The position numbers were made by a program, and so were the translations under genes. From assembly GCA_003477305.1 (NCBI GenBank), contig DMTN01000057.1, forward strand, positions 8,870-18,159: DNA of 9,290 bases. Direction: 5' to 3'. The stretch is from Acholeplasmatales bacterium. GTDB taxonomy: Bacteria; Bacillota_I; Bacilli_A; Izemoplasmatales; Hujiaoplasmataceae. The stretch's first letter is position 1, and each line of letters starts with the position of its first letter. A model generated the notes under the pieces. It saw nothing but the letters and a program-made list of their open reading frames with translations. It was not told the DNA's origin and did not search any database. Positions 1-6,223 of the stretch are shown here, piece by piece.

Positions 1-255
1 CCCGCGAAAATCCGCGACGTCCGCTACGATGATGACAAGACTTCGACCCATCTGACGATCGTGATCCACGAAGGCAAGTACCATCAGATCAAGCGGATGT
101 TCGAGGCAGTCGGCCATCCGGTTCTCAAATTGCGCCGCGAACGGTTCGGTACGGTGACCTGCGAAGGGCTCAAACCGGGTGGCTGGCGGATGCTCAAACC
201 ACACGAAATCAAGCAGCTCTGGAATCTCAGCAAATTCGGCAAAACGGAGCAATGA
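1..255 (+). CDS. rluB: RsuA/RluB-family rRNA pseudouridine synthase, C-terminal part
   Basis: The frame is open from base 1 to a TGA at 253-255, giving the last 84 residues of a protein whose start lies outside the window. It carries the C-terminal signature of the RsuA/RluB/RluE/RluF family, EGKYHQIKRMFEAVGHPV, followed by the usual LRRERFGTV strand and a GLKPGGWRMLKPHEIKQL tail. Family members isomerise a single uridine in 16S or 23S rRNA to pseudouridine. The catalytic Asp motif lies upstream and cannot be checked. The HQ in the signature is also seen in RsuA-type (16S) enzymes, whereas RluB (23S) enzymes often have RNRQVRRM. The position just before cmk favours RluB, which sits there in many Bacillota and Mollicutes, but the symbol is tentative. 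The family call is secure. No terminator is seen between it and cmk. Confidence 0.88.
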   Translation, partial: PAKIRDVRYDDDKTSTHLTIVIHEGKYHQIKRMFEAVGHPVLKLRRERFGTVTCEGLKPGGWRMLKPHEIKQLWNLSKFGKTEQ

Positions 256-289
256 TTTTTGCATTTTCTGGTGGAATTGCCTGAAAATA

Positions 290-298
290 TGATATAAT
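290..298 (+). promoter_or_regulatory. extended -10 promoter of cmk
   Basis: A perfect TATAAT at 293-298 is preceded by TG one base upstream (290-291), making the extended -10 motif TGnTATAAT. No good -35 box lies 16-18 nt upstream, as is normal for extended -10 promoters. Transcription would start near 305, leaving a leader of under 20 nt that begins just before the cmk ribosome-binding site (TGAGGAG, 308-314). It probably drives cmk, the S1 gene and possibly der. Confidence 0.7.
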
Positions 299-321
299 AT
301 GAAAAGTTGAGGAGCGATACG

Positions 322-1011
322 ATGAAACGACACGCGCTTGCGATCGACGGACCGGCGGGAGCCGGTAAATCGACGGTCGCCAAAATGCTCGCGGAACGCC
401 TCGGATACGTCTACATCGACACTGGCGCCATGTACCGCGCGGCGACCTACAAGGCTCTGAAACTCCGCATCGACTTGAACGATCCGGACGGTTTCGGGTT
501 CCTCGCGGACACCGACATGACCTTCGTCGACTCCATCCTGTACCTCGATGGGGAGAACGTCGGTCAGAGCATCCGTTCGGCCGCCGTGACGACAAGCGTA
601 TCGATCGTCGCGAGTCACATCCAAGTTCGCAATCAGCTCGTCGCCATCCAGCAGGAGATCGCCCGCAACGCGGACGTCGTGATGGACGGCCGCGACATCG
701 GAACCGTCGTCCTCCCGGACGCCGACCTGAAAATCTACATGACCGCCACCGTGGAAGAACGGGCCCGACGGCGTCACGAGGAAAACCTGGCCAACGGCCG
801 CGATTCGGACCTTCTGAAAATCCAGAAGGACATCGAGCGCCGCGACCGGATCGACTCGACCCGCATCTATAATCCGTTGAAACAGGCAGAGGACGCCGTG
901 TACCTTGATACGTCGCATCTTGACATCAAGGCCGTCGCCGACACCATTTACGTCATGTTCACGAAAATCACTTCGGGAGATATAGTCAAAGGAGAAAATC
1001 ACAATGGATAA
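322..1011 (+). CDS. cmk: Cytidylate kinase (CMP/dCMP kinase)
   Basis: This 229-residue protein transfers phosphate from ATP to CMP or dCMP in the cytosol, supplying CDP/dCDP. The sequence shows the P-loop GPAGAGKST (residues 10-18), the DTGAMYR motif (33-39), the GRDIGTVV CMP-binding motif (123-130), an Arg-rich lid (EERARRRHEE, from 145) and the closing DSTRIYNPLKQAEDAVYLDT motif typical of bacterial CMP kinases. Length is normal for the family. I chose ATG 322 rather than the upstream in-frame TTG at 307. TGAGGAG (308-314) lies 7 nt before the ATG, and the TTG start would put the ribosome-binding site inside the gene. The gene has its own extended -10 promoter. Its last codons overlap the next gene by 8 nt and also encode that gene's Shine-Dalgarno site. 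No key residue appears missing. Confidence 0.97.
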   Translation: MKRHALAIDGPAGAGKSTVAKMLAERLGYVYIDTGAMYRAATYKALKLRIDLNDPDGFGFLADTDMTFVDSILYLDGENVGQSIRSAAVTTSVSIVASHIQVRNQLVAIQQEIARNADVVMDGRDIGTVVLPDADLKIYMTATVEERARRRHEENLANGRDSDLLKIQKDIERRDRIDSTRIYNPLKQAEDAVYLDTSHLDIKAVADTIYVMFTKITSGDIVKGENHNG

Positions 1012-2428
1012 CAACATGGAAATCAAAGAACTGCGTGTCGGCGACATCGTCGTCGGAAAAGTTTTAAAAGTCGAACCCAACACCGTCCTCGTCGACGTCG
1101 GTTTCGCATTCGAGGGGACGATTTATAGAGATCATCTGACCTCCAAGCCGATCAAGGATTGCGGCGAAGTGGTGAGTGTCGGAGACGACATCGAGGTCAA
1201 GGTCACGAAGATCAGTTTCGGTGATGATTCCAACATCCTCCTGCTCTCCCGACTTGACGTCGAAAAGAAAGTCCAAAGCGCCGAGAAAGTCGCTCAGCGC
1301 GAAGCCCACAAGTCCGAACTCGTCGTTGAAGCCGAGGTCGAAGTCAAGGTCCGCGAAGCCGTCAAGGGCGGTCTTCTGTGCAATTACTTCGGCATCGAGA
1401 TCTTCGTTCCGGATTCCCTCGTGGAAATCAAGAACGTCGGTCCGGAAGGCCTCGCCGAGATCAAGACCGGTCTCGTCGGCAAGTCCGAAATCGTCAAGAT
1501 CATCGAAATCCGCAACGAACGCGGCCGCGACAAGTTCATCGGCTCGCGCAAGCAGGTCCAGTACAACCAGCTGAAGGCCAAGGAAAAAGACGAAATCGCC
1601 ACCCTCCAGGTCGGCGACGTCGTGACCGGCACTGTCGAACGCATCGTCGAATTCGGCGCGTTCATCAAGATCGGCACCTTCACCGAAGGCCTCTGCCATA
1701 TCAGCGAACTCTCCCATTTCCGCACTGCCAAGACGGAAGATGCCGTCAAGGTCGGCGACGTCGTCACCGCCAAGGTCATCAAACTGGCCGGACGCAAGAT
1801 CTCGCTCTCCCTCAAGGCGATGACCGACGATCCGTGGACCACGTTCACGAAGAACCACAAAGTCGGCGAAAAAGTCGTCGGCACCGTCTTCAAGAAGATG
1901 CAGTTCGGCATGCTCATCGAAGTCGACAAGGAAATGCGCGGCTTTTTGTCCCGTTTCGATTACTCCTGGAATCCCTCGAAGAATCTCGCCGGTGAAGTCG
2001 AAGTCGGCGGCGAACTCGAAGTCCAGATCACCAACATCGATGAAGAGAAGCACCAGTTCTCCGTCTCCCGCAAACATCTCGAGTATAACCCGTGGGCCGA
2101 TCTCAAGGTCCGTCAGGGCGATCTCGTCTCCGGCACCGTCAAATCGATCCAGGAAAAAGGCGCCCTCGTCGAAGTCCAGGGCATCGAAGCCTTCCTGCCG
2201 ATCAGCGAACTCGCCGAAGAGCGCGTCGAGCGCGTCGAAAACGTCGTGAAAGTCGGCGACGTCGTCAACCTCGAAGTCCTGCAGTTCTTCCCGAAGGAAT
2301 GGAAGTTCACGGTTTCCTTGAAGAAGGCCGTCTACAAATCCGACCGCAAGGAATTCGAATCCCATCTGAACGAGAACGTTTCCGGCAACCAGTCCCTCGC
2401 GGACCTCTTCGCCAAGTTCAAAAAGTAA
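1004..2428 (+). CDS. rpsA: S1-domain RNA-binding protein (ribosomal protein S1 homologue), five S1 repeats
   Basis: This 474-residue protein has five consecutive S1 (OB-fold) repeats, at about residues 11-84, 107-183, 201-272, 286-358 and 369-441. Repeats 1, 3, 4 and 5 open with a VGD/VGE/QGD turn. Repeat 3 is the most canonical (GAFIKIG, then GLCHISELSH). Repeat 2 is divergent (GIEIFVPDSLVEI), as the second domain often is in this family, and repeat 4 lacks the HIS motif (MRGFLSRF). S1 proteins bind single-stranded mRNA and aid translation initiation. Well-known Bacillota homologues (YpfD type) usually have four repeats and E. coli S1 six, so five is intermediate. ATG 1004 is preferred over ATG 1016 because AAAGGAG (988-994) is 9 nt upstream. 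It overlaps cmk by 8 nt, so the two are probably translationally coupled. A basic, Lys-rich tail follows repeat 5. Confidence 0.93.
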   Translation: MDNNMEIKELRVGDIVVGKVLKVEPNTVLVDVGFAFEGTIYRDHLTSKPIKDCGEVVSVGDDIEVKVTKISFGDDSNILLLSRLDVEKKVQSAEKVAQREAHKSELVVEAEVEVKVREAVKGGLLCNYFGIEIFVPDSLVEIKNVGPEGLAEIKTGLVGKSEIVKIIEIRNERGRDKFIGSRKQVQYNQLKAKEKDEIATLQVGDVVTGTVERIVEFGAFIKIGTFTEGLCHISELSHFRTAKTEDAVKVGDVVTAKVIKLAGRKISLSLKAMTDDPWTTFTKNHKVGEKVVGTVFKKMQFGMLIEVDKEMRGFLSRFDYSWNPSKNLAGEVEVGGELEVQITNIDEEKHQFSVSRKHLEYNPWADLKVRQGDLVSGTVKSIQEKGALVEVQGIEAFLPISELAEERVERVENVVKVGDVVNLEVLQFFPKEWKFTVSLKKAVYKSDRKEFESHLNENVSGNQSLADLFAKFKK

Positions 2429-2429
2429 T

Positions 2430-2447
2430 TTTCGGGGTTTCCCGAGA
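2430..2447 (+). other. short stem-loop between rpsA and der
   Basis: TCGGG (2432-2436) pairs with CCCGA (2441-2445) around a GTTT loop, extendable by a T-G and a T-A pair. No U-tract follows, so it does not look like an intrinsic terminator, and der is probably co-transcribed with the S1 gene. It could be a weak processing or stabilising hairpin, or chance. Confidence 0.35.
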
Positions 2448-2465
2448 CCAAAAAGGGTGATCGAC

Positions 2466-3773
2466 ATGCTGCCAACCGTAGCGATCGTCGGAAGGCCGAA
2501 CGTCGGCAAATCGACGCTTTTCAACCGCATCGTGGGCGACAGAATCTCCATCACCGACGATACGCCGGGCGTCACACGCGACCGCATTTATGCGAAGGCG
2601 ACGTGGCTGACCCAAAAATTCAATGTGATCGACACCGGGGGCATCGAAATCAGCGATGCGCCCTTTTTGGCGGAAATCAAAGCGCAGGCCGAGATTGCGA
2701 TCGAGGAAGCGGACGTCGTCGTGTTCGTCACCGACGTCACCAGCGGCGTCCATCCCGACGACTATGTCGTGATGAAGATCCTGAACGCCTCGAAGAAGCC
2801 GATCATCGTCGCCGTCAACAAGGTCGACGACCGCCGGCTGATGGATGATACCTACGAATTCTTTGAACTCGGGGCCGACGACGTCGTCGCCGTCTCTTCC
2901 GCGCACGGCATCGGCATCGGCGATTTGCTCGACAAGGTCGCCGCGCGTTTTCCGGCTTCGATGCCGGAGGATTATTCCGAGGAGTATACCAAGCTCTGCG
3001 TCATCGGCCGTCCGAACGTCGGGAAATCGTCGCTCGTGAACGCCATCCTCGGCGACGAGCGCGTCATCGTCTCGTCGATCGAAGGGACCACCACCGATTC
3101 GATCGACACCGCCTTTGAAAAAGACGGCGAGAAGTACGTCGTGATCGACACGGCCGGTCTCCGCAAACGCGGCAAGATCTTCGAATCGGTCGAGAAATAC
3201 AGCGTTCTACGCGCGATGCAGGCGATCGAACGCGCCGATCTCGCCATCATCGTGATCGACGCGATCATCGGGATCCAGGAACAGGACAAGCACATCGCCG
3301 GCTACGCGCTTGACAACGGCAAGGCGATGATCCTCGTCGTCAACAAGTGGGACGCCGTCGAAAAGGACGACCACACGATGGAAGAATGGACCAAGCTCAT
3401 GCGCGAGGAGTTCCAGTTTCTCGCCTATGTCCCGATCGTCTTCCTCTCCGCCAAGAAAAAGACCCGCGTCCATCTGTTGTTTCCGGTGATCCGTCACGTC
3501 TTTGAGAATTTCTGCCGCCGCGTTTCGACTTCCGTGATGAACGAAGTCATCACCGACGCGATGATGTTTTTTCCGCCGCACGAACATCACCAGGTGAAGC
3601 TGCGCGTCTACTACGTCACCCAGGTCGCGGCGAAGTGTCCGACCTTCGTGCTCTTCGTCAACGACACGGAAGCGCTCCACTTCAGCTACCAGCGATATTT
3701 GGAAAATCGCATCCGCGAGGCGTTCGATTTTGAGGGAACCCCCATCAAATTGATCCTTCGCAAGCGTGAATAG
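2466..3773 (+). CDS. der: Ribosome biogenesis GTPase Der (EngA)
   Basis: Der is a tandem GTPase that binds the 50S subunit late in its assembly. The 435 residues match the usual length (about 436). GTPase domain 1 has GRPNVGKS (9-16), DTPGVTRDR (32-40), DTGG (56-59) and NKVD (118-121). Domain 2 has GRPNVGKS (181-188), GTTTD (207-211), DTAG (228-231), NKWD (293-296) and SAK (328-330). A KH-like C-terminal domain follows (about 350-435), with KLRVYYVTQVA, PTFVLFVND, HFSYQRYLENRIREAF and FEGTPIKL. Start: ATG 2466 begins the canonical LPTVAIVGRPN. A GTG at 2457 is in frame but overlaps GGGTGATC (2455-2462), which pairs with the 3' end of 16S rRNA. One oddity is that domain 2 has GTTTD where most Der proteins have GTTRD. 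It lies 37 nt after the S1 gene on the same strand, probably in the same operon. Confidence 0.97.
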   Translation: MLPTVAIVGRPNVGKSTLFNRIVGDRISITDDTPGVTRDRIYAKATWLTQKFNVIDTGGIEISDAPFLAEIKAQAEIAIEEADVVVFVTDVTSGVHPDDYVVMKILNASKKPIIVAVNKVDDRRLMDDTYEFFELGADDVVAVSSAHGIGIGDLLDKVAARFPASMPEDYSEEYTKLCVIGRPNVGKSSLVNAILGDERVIVSSIEGTTTDSIDTAFEKDGEKYVVIDTAGLRKRGKIFESVEKYSVLRAMQAIERADLAIIVIDAIIGIQEQDKHIAGYALDNGKAMILVVNKWDAVEKDDHTMEEWTKLMREEFQFLAYVPIVFLSAKKKTRVHLLFPVIRHVFENFCRRVSTSVMNEVITDAMMFFPPHEHHQVKLRVYYVTQVAAKCPTFVLFVNDTEALHFSYQRYLENRIREAFDFEGTPIKLILRKRE

Positions 3774-3802
3774 CCGAAATTGGGCGAAAAATAGAGAAAA
3801 TT

Positions 3803-3830
3803 CTTGCGAATGGCTTGCATTTTCGCGAAG
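3803..3830. repeat. imperfect inverted repeat around the hup -35 region
   Basis: CTTGCGAA (3803-3810) and TTCGCGAAG (3822-3830) are inverted copies with one bulged base, separated by 11 nt. The right arm contains the perfect palindrome TTCGCGAA (3822-3829). The -35 hexamer lies in the spacer between the arms, so the repeat could be an operator for a dimeric regulator. This rests on position and symmetry only. Confidence 0.35.
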
Positions 3831-3843
3831 GCGATTTTATAAT
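3815..3843 (+). promoter_or_regulatory. SigA-type promoter of hup
   Basis: TTGCAT (3815-3820) and a perfect TATAAT (3838-3843) are separated by exactly 17 nt, in the AT-rich gap after der. Transcription would start near 3850 and give a leader of about 27 nt holding a strong AAGGAGG site (3860-3866). The -35 box matches consensus only in its first three bases, so the perfect -10 and spacing carry the call. Confidence 0.75.
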
Positions 3844-3876
3844 GAAATCAAAGAAACTGAAGGAGGGTATGATTCT

Positions 3877-4149
3877 ATGAACAAATCCGAACTAGTGGCA
3901 CGCATCTCCGAACTGTCCGACCTCACCAAGAAGGATGCCGAAAAGGCCCTGAACTCGACCGTGTTGGCGATTCAGGAAGCATTGGTGAAAGGTGAAAAAG
4001 TCATCCTCACCGGCTTTGGAACCTTCGAAGTGAAGGAACGCAAAGCCCGCGCCGGCCACGATCCCCGTACCGGCAAAATCATCGACATTCCGCGTCTCAA
4101 AGCACCGACCTTCAAATCCGGCAAGGTTCTCAAGGAACAAGTCCGATAA
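3877..4149 (+). CDS. hup: HU-family nucleoid DNA-binding protein
   Basis: This 90-residue protein is the standard size for HU, a dimer that bends and compacts DNA. It starts MNKSELVARISELS and carries the family signature GFGTFEVKERKARAGHDPRTGK (G46 to K67). The proline that intercalates between base pairs at the arm tip is present at position 63 (HDPRTG). Many HU proteins have RNP at that point and this one has HDP, a mild variation. ATG 3877 is chosen because AAGGAGG (3860-3866) is 10 nt upstream and the protein then begins exactly as HU proteins do. An upstream ATG at 3869 is out of frame, has a three-codon reading frame ending on the true start codon, and is too close to the ribosome-binding site to matter. 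The gene has its own promoter and is closed by a strong terminator, so it is a single-gene unit. Confidence 0.97.
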   Translation: MNKSELVARISELSDLTKKDAEKALNSTVLAIQEALVKGEKVILTGFGTFEVKERKARAGHDPRTGKIIDIPRLKAPTFKSGKVLKEQVR

Positions 4150-4150
4150 A

Positions 4151-4195
4151 TCGAAAAAAAAGTCGACCGTTCGCAACGGCCGACTTTTTTTTCGA
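4151..4195. terminator. bidirectional intrinsic terminator between hup and the convergent protease gene
   Basis: AGTCGACCGTT (4161-4171) pairs with AACGGCCGACT (4175-4185) around a CGC loop with one A/C mismatch. The stem is flanked by A8 (4154-4161) on the left and T8 (4185-4192) on the right, and outer TCG/CGA bases also pair. Read on the plus strand it ends hup transcripts. Read on the minus strand the A-tract becomes a U-tract and ends the protease transcript, whose stop codon is at 4201-4203. Confidence 0.92.
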
Positions 4196-4200
4196 TTCGC

Positions 4201-5307
4201 TCAGAAGATGAAGCCGTAAAGCGCGGCGACGTAGATCAGAAAGGAAATGAAGTTGTTCAGGAAGTGGACCCCCATCGTCACGTAGATGTTGCGACCCGAT
4301 GACCAATAGACATAGCCGAACACGAAGCCCATCATCACATACGGGATCGCCTGGGGCAGATCGCCGGCGGTGGCGACGTGCATCAAACCGAAGATGAGAC
4401 CGGAGAGCAGGATCGGGAGGGTCGGGCCGAGTTTCTTCGGGAAGAAGCCGAACAGGACTTTGCGGAAGATCGTCTCCTCGACGATCGGCGTGAAGACGCA
4501 GAGGGTGAGGAAGAGGGTGCCGAGGATGACCGGGTCCGGCTTGAACAGCGAGGCGATCGTCGCCTCGTTTTCCGAGCCGGTCGTGATTCCGAGCCGTTCC
4601 ATCAGGATGCTGGAGAACAACAGCGCCATGTAGACCATGATTTCGCCGGTGACGATGCCGCCGAGCGCTTGTTTCCAGCCCTTTTTCGTCCGGCGCCAGC
4701 GGTCTGCGAAATGGGCGCGGTCGAGCAGGATGAAGATGAGGGCGATCGAGATCGTGTGGATCGCGTTCACGGCGAGGTAGAACGTGGAAGACATGTCGAA
4801 GCCCCACTCATATTCGATCGAGGCGACGGCGGTATCGAAGTAGAGGACGTCGTGAACGATGAGCGCGGCGGTTGGCTCGACGTGATCCAGCGAATAGGAC
4901 GAAGTCCCGACGGTGTTGCCTTCGCCATCGAGGAAGGTGAAGTCGGCCACGATTTTTCCAAGGCGGAAGGTGTTATGGTTCTCGAAACGACCGTCGAGGA
5001 TCACCGCGAACGGATCATCCGGATACAGACTGCTTTCGGAAGGGATGAACTGGACGTCGACTTCGACGATGTTCGCCTGGGTAGCGACCGGATCGCCGTA
5101 GGTGAGAAAGTAGATCGCGTAGATCGCGACGTTGACGATGACGAGGCCGAGGATGTAGACGACGAGCAGCCGCAGGTTCGTTTTGCGGGTCTTGTGACGA
5201 TCGTCGAGCATATCGTCGTCCGCCGGAGGGACGGCGGGAGCCAATCCGGGCTGGGTGGGATCGGGTTTCGCGGCGGTTTTGAAAAGGTCTTCGTAAGGGT
5301 TGTTCAT
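4201..5307 (-). CDS. CPBP/CAAX-type intramembrane metalloprotease with an extracytoplasmic FxLYD-like domain
   Basis: The protein has 368 residues. A Pro/Asp-rich cytoplasmic N-terminus (1-36) and a basic stretch (RHKTRKTNLR, 37-46) precede the first membrane helix (about 46-69). A soluble beta-rich segment of about 100 residues (72-170) is placed outside the cell by the positive-inside rule. Its GRFENHNTFRLGKIVADFTF and DGEGNTVGTSSYSLDHVEP pattern resembles FxLYD-type domains. The C-terminal half (about 175-368) has further membrane helices with the three CPBP motifs: EETIFR (277-282), FGLMH (306-310) and HFLNN (348-352). These are the catalytic and metal-binding residues of the Rce1/ABI glutamic intramembrane protease family. 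The substrate is unknown; relatives process prenylated proteins, bacteriocin-related peptides or anti-sigma factors. GGAGG (complement of 5315-5319) is 7 nt before ATG 5307. It is transcribed alone, convergent with hup and divergent from ktrA. Confidence 0.9.
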   Translation of the reverse strand: MNNPYEDLFKTAAKPDPTQPGLAPAVPPADDDMLDDRHKTRKTNLRLLVVYILGLVIVNVAIYAIYFLTYGDPVATQANIVEVDVQFIPSESSLYPDDPFAVILDGRFENHNTFRLGKIVADFTFLDGEGNTVGTSSYSLDHVEPTAALIVHDVLYFDTAVASIEYEWGFDMSSTFYLAVNAIHTISIALIFILLDRAHFADRWRRTKKGWKQALGGIVTGEIMVYMALLFSSILMERLGITTGSENEATIASLFKPDPVILGTLFLTLCVFTPIVEETIFRKVLFGFFPKKLGPTLPILLSGLIFGLMHVATAGDLPQAIPYVMMGFVFGYVYWSSGRNIYVTMGVHFLNNFISFLIYVAALYGFIF

Positions 5308-5337
5308 CGCAGTTCCTCCGCAAGGGTTCGTGGTTCT

Positions 5338-5366
5338 ATTATAACGCATCCCGATCGCGGTGGAAA
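5338..5366 (-). promoter_or_regulatory. promoter of the CPBP protease gene
   Basis: On the minus strand TATAAT (complement of 5338-5343) lies 17 nt downstream of TTTCCA (complement of 5361-5366), which matches four of six -35 consensus bases. Transcription would start near 5331, giving a leader of about 24 nt with the GGAGG site. It is divergent from the ktrA promoter, and the two -35 boxes are about 30 bp apart. Confidence 0.72.
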
Positions 5367-5397
5367 GAGAAAACGTACGGTCGGCGACATGCCGCGT

Positions 5398-5425
5398 TTG
5401 ACATTATGCGAAAAACAGGTATAAT
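5398..5425 (+). promoter_or_regulatory. consensus SigA-type promoter of ktrA
   Basis: A perfect TTGACA (5398-5403) and a perfect TATAAT (5420-5425) with a 16-nt spacer: the best housekeeping promoter in the window. Expected start of transcription is near 5432, about 23 nt before the start codon, leaving no room for a riboswitch. Confidence 0.88.
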
Positions 5426-5454
5426 GATAGAGTATAAAAGAAATGGGTGATACT

Positions 5455-6120
5455 ATGACAAAGAAAACATTCGCCGTCATCGGCGTCGGGCGCTTCGGCC
5501 TCGCCCTCATCGAAGAACTGATCAATCTCGGAGCCGACGTTCTCGTCATCGACCGCAACATCGAGAAGATCGACAAGGTCGCCAAACTGGTCACGAACGC
5601 GATCTGCCTCGATTCGACGGACGTCGACGCCTTGCGCGAGATCGGCATCGCCAACTACGATACCGTCGTCGTCGCGACCGGCATCAACGTCGACAATTCG
5701 ATCATGACCACGCTGATCCTGAAAGACCTCGGCATCAAGGACGTCTACGTCAAGGTCCAAAGCGAATACCATTCCCGTGTCGTCGAAAAGCTCGGCGTCG
5801 ACCAGGATCATCTGATCTGGCCGGAACAGTCGACCGGCCGGCGGATCGCGAAGATCCTCGTCTCGGGCAACTTCCTCGAATTCATCGAACTCGACCAGCA
5901 GTATAGTTTCGTCACCGTCACGGCGACCAAGAAGGTCATCGGAAAGCACCTTCTCGAACTCGAGATCCGCTCCCGCTTCGGCGTCAACATCGTCGCGGTC
6001 CGCAGGAACGAGAAGATCATGATCCCGAGTTCCACCACGCCGTTTGAGACCAATGACGAGGTCCTGCTCGTCGGATCGAACGCGAACATCGAGAAATTCA
6101 TCCAATGGCTCAACAAATGA
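5455..6120 (+). CDS. ktrA: KtrA-type potassium transport regulatory subunit (RCK protein)
   Basis: The 221 residues match KtrA length (about 222). KtrA forms a cytosolic octameric ring that gates the KtrB membrane channel in response to ATP/ADP binding. The N-terminal RCK_N Rossmann domain shows GVGRFG (10-15), the acidic residue ending strand 2 (D33) and the conserved YVKVQSEYHSRVVEKLG stretch (98-114). The C-terminal RCK_C domain covers about 148-219. In other Bacillota the RCK_C domain of KtrA binds cyclic di-AMP. That ligand is plausible here but not demonstrated by the sequence. No ktrB lies in the window. The start is ATG 5455 rather than in-frame ATG 5443, because GGGTGAT (5445-5451) upstream of 5455 is the only ribosome-binding site. 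Its terminator begins immediately after the stop codon. KtrC is an alternative name for the same type of protein. Confidence 0.92.
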   Translation: MTKKTFAVIGVGRFGLALIEELINLGADVLVIDRNIEKIDKVAKLVTNAICLDSTDVDALREIGIANYDTVVVATGINVDNSIMTTLILKDLGIKDVYVKVQSEYHSRVVEKLGVDQDHLIWPEQSTGRRIAKILVSGNFLEFIELDQQYSFVTVTATKKVIGKHLLELEIRSRFGVNIVAVRRNEKIMIPSSTTPFETNDEVLLVGSNANIEKFIQWLNK

Positions 6121-6142
6121 AGACCGGAAACGGTCTTTTTTT
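6121..6142 (+). terminator. intrinsic terminator of ktrA
   Basis: A perfect 6-bp stem AGACCG/CGGTCT (6121-6126 and 6131-6136) with a GAAA tetraloop is followed by a T-tract running to 6142. It starts at the base after the ktrA stop codon, so ktrA is separated from the rdgB operon. Confidence 0.93.
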
Positions 6143-6174
6143 CATGATTTCGAGTGAATCCGCATTCCTTGCTA

Positions 6175-6183
6175 TGATATACT
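6175..6183 (+). promoter_or_regulatory. extended -10 promoter of the rdgB operon
   Basis: TGATATACT (6175-6183) is a TGn-TATACT extended -10 element in the AT-rich gap after the ktrA terminator. No convincing -35 box is seen at the right distance. An overlapping TATGAT (6173-6178) is a weaker alternative. Transcription would start near 6190, about 34 nt before the GTG start of rdgB. Confidence 0.6.
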
Positions 6184-6223
6184 AATAGAGATGAGGATCA
6201 ACCGGAAAGGGGGAGCGGTCGCG

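Noticed and set aside
259..268. TTGCATTTTC shared by the cmk upstream region and the hup promoter (3815-3824)
   Set aside because: In hup it contains the -35 box, but in cmk it lies 28 nt from the -10, too far to act as one. A single shared decamer in AT-rich DNA is weak evidence of common control.
1610..2270. Repeated 14-mer GTCGGCGACGTCGT at 1610, 1751 and 2252
   Set aside because: All three are in frame and encode the conserved VGDVV turn that opens an S1 repeat or precedes its fourth strand. The repetition reflects the protein domain plus codon bias, not a DNA element.
1064..2587. 507-residue open frame on the minus strand opposite the S1 gene
   Set aside because: It mirrors S1 codons: sense GTC/GAC/ATC/AAG read in reverse as GAC/GTC/GAT/CTT give an implausible protein made mostly of Asp, Phe, Leu, Glu and Val. 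It has no family motif and runs into der. The sense S1 protein is clear.
3869..3880. Three-codon frame ATG ATT CTA TGA whose stop overlaps the hup start
   Set aside because: Only 2 nt separate it from the AGGAGG site, too close for efficient initiation, and it is probably a by-product of the leader sequence.
4378..5424. 348-residue plus-strand open frame over the protease gene
   Set aside because: Very rich in Asp, Glu, Arg and Val with no motif. The opposite frame encodes all three CPBP motifs and membrane helices, with its own promoter and ribosome-binding site.
5404..6105. 233-residue minus-strand open frame opposite ktrA
   Set aside because: Composition dominated by Asp, Val, Glu and Leu, no motif, and it overlaps a clear KtrA gene and its promoter.
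6191..6223. Upstream in-frame ATG that would lengthen RdgB by 11 residues
   Set aside because: It falls at the predicted transcription start, lacks a ribosome-binding site, and gives an N-terminus unlike RdgB proteins. GTG 6224 has a suitable site and the canonical start.
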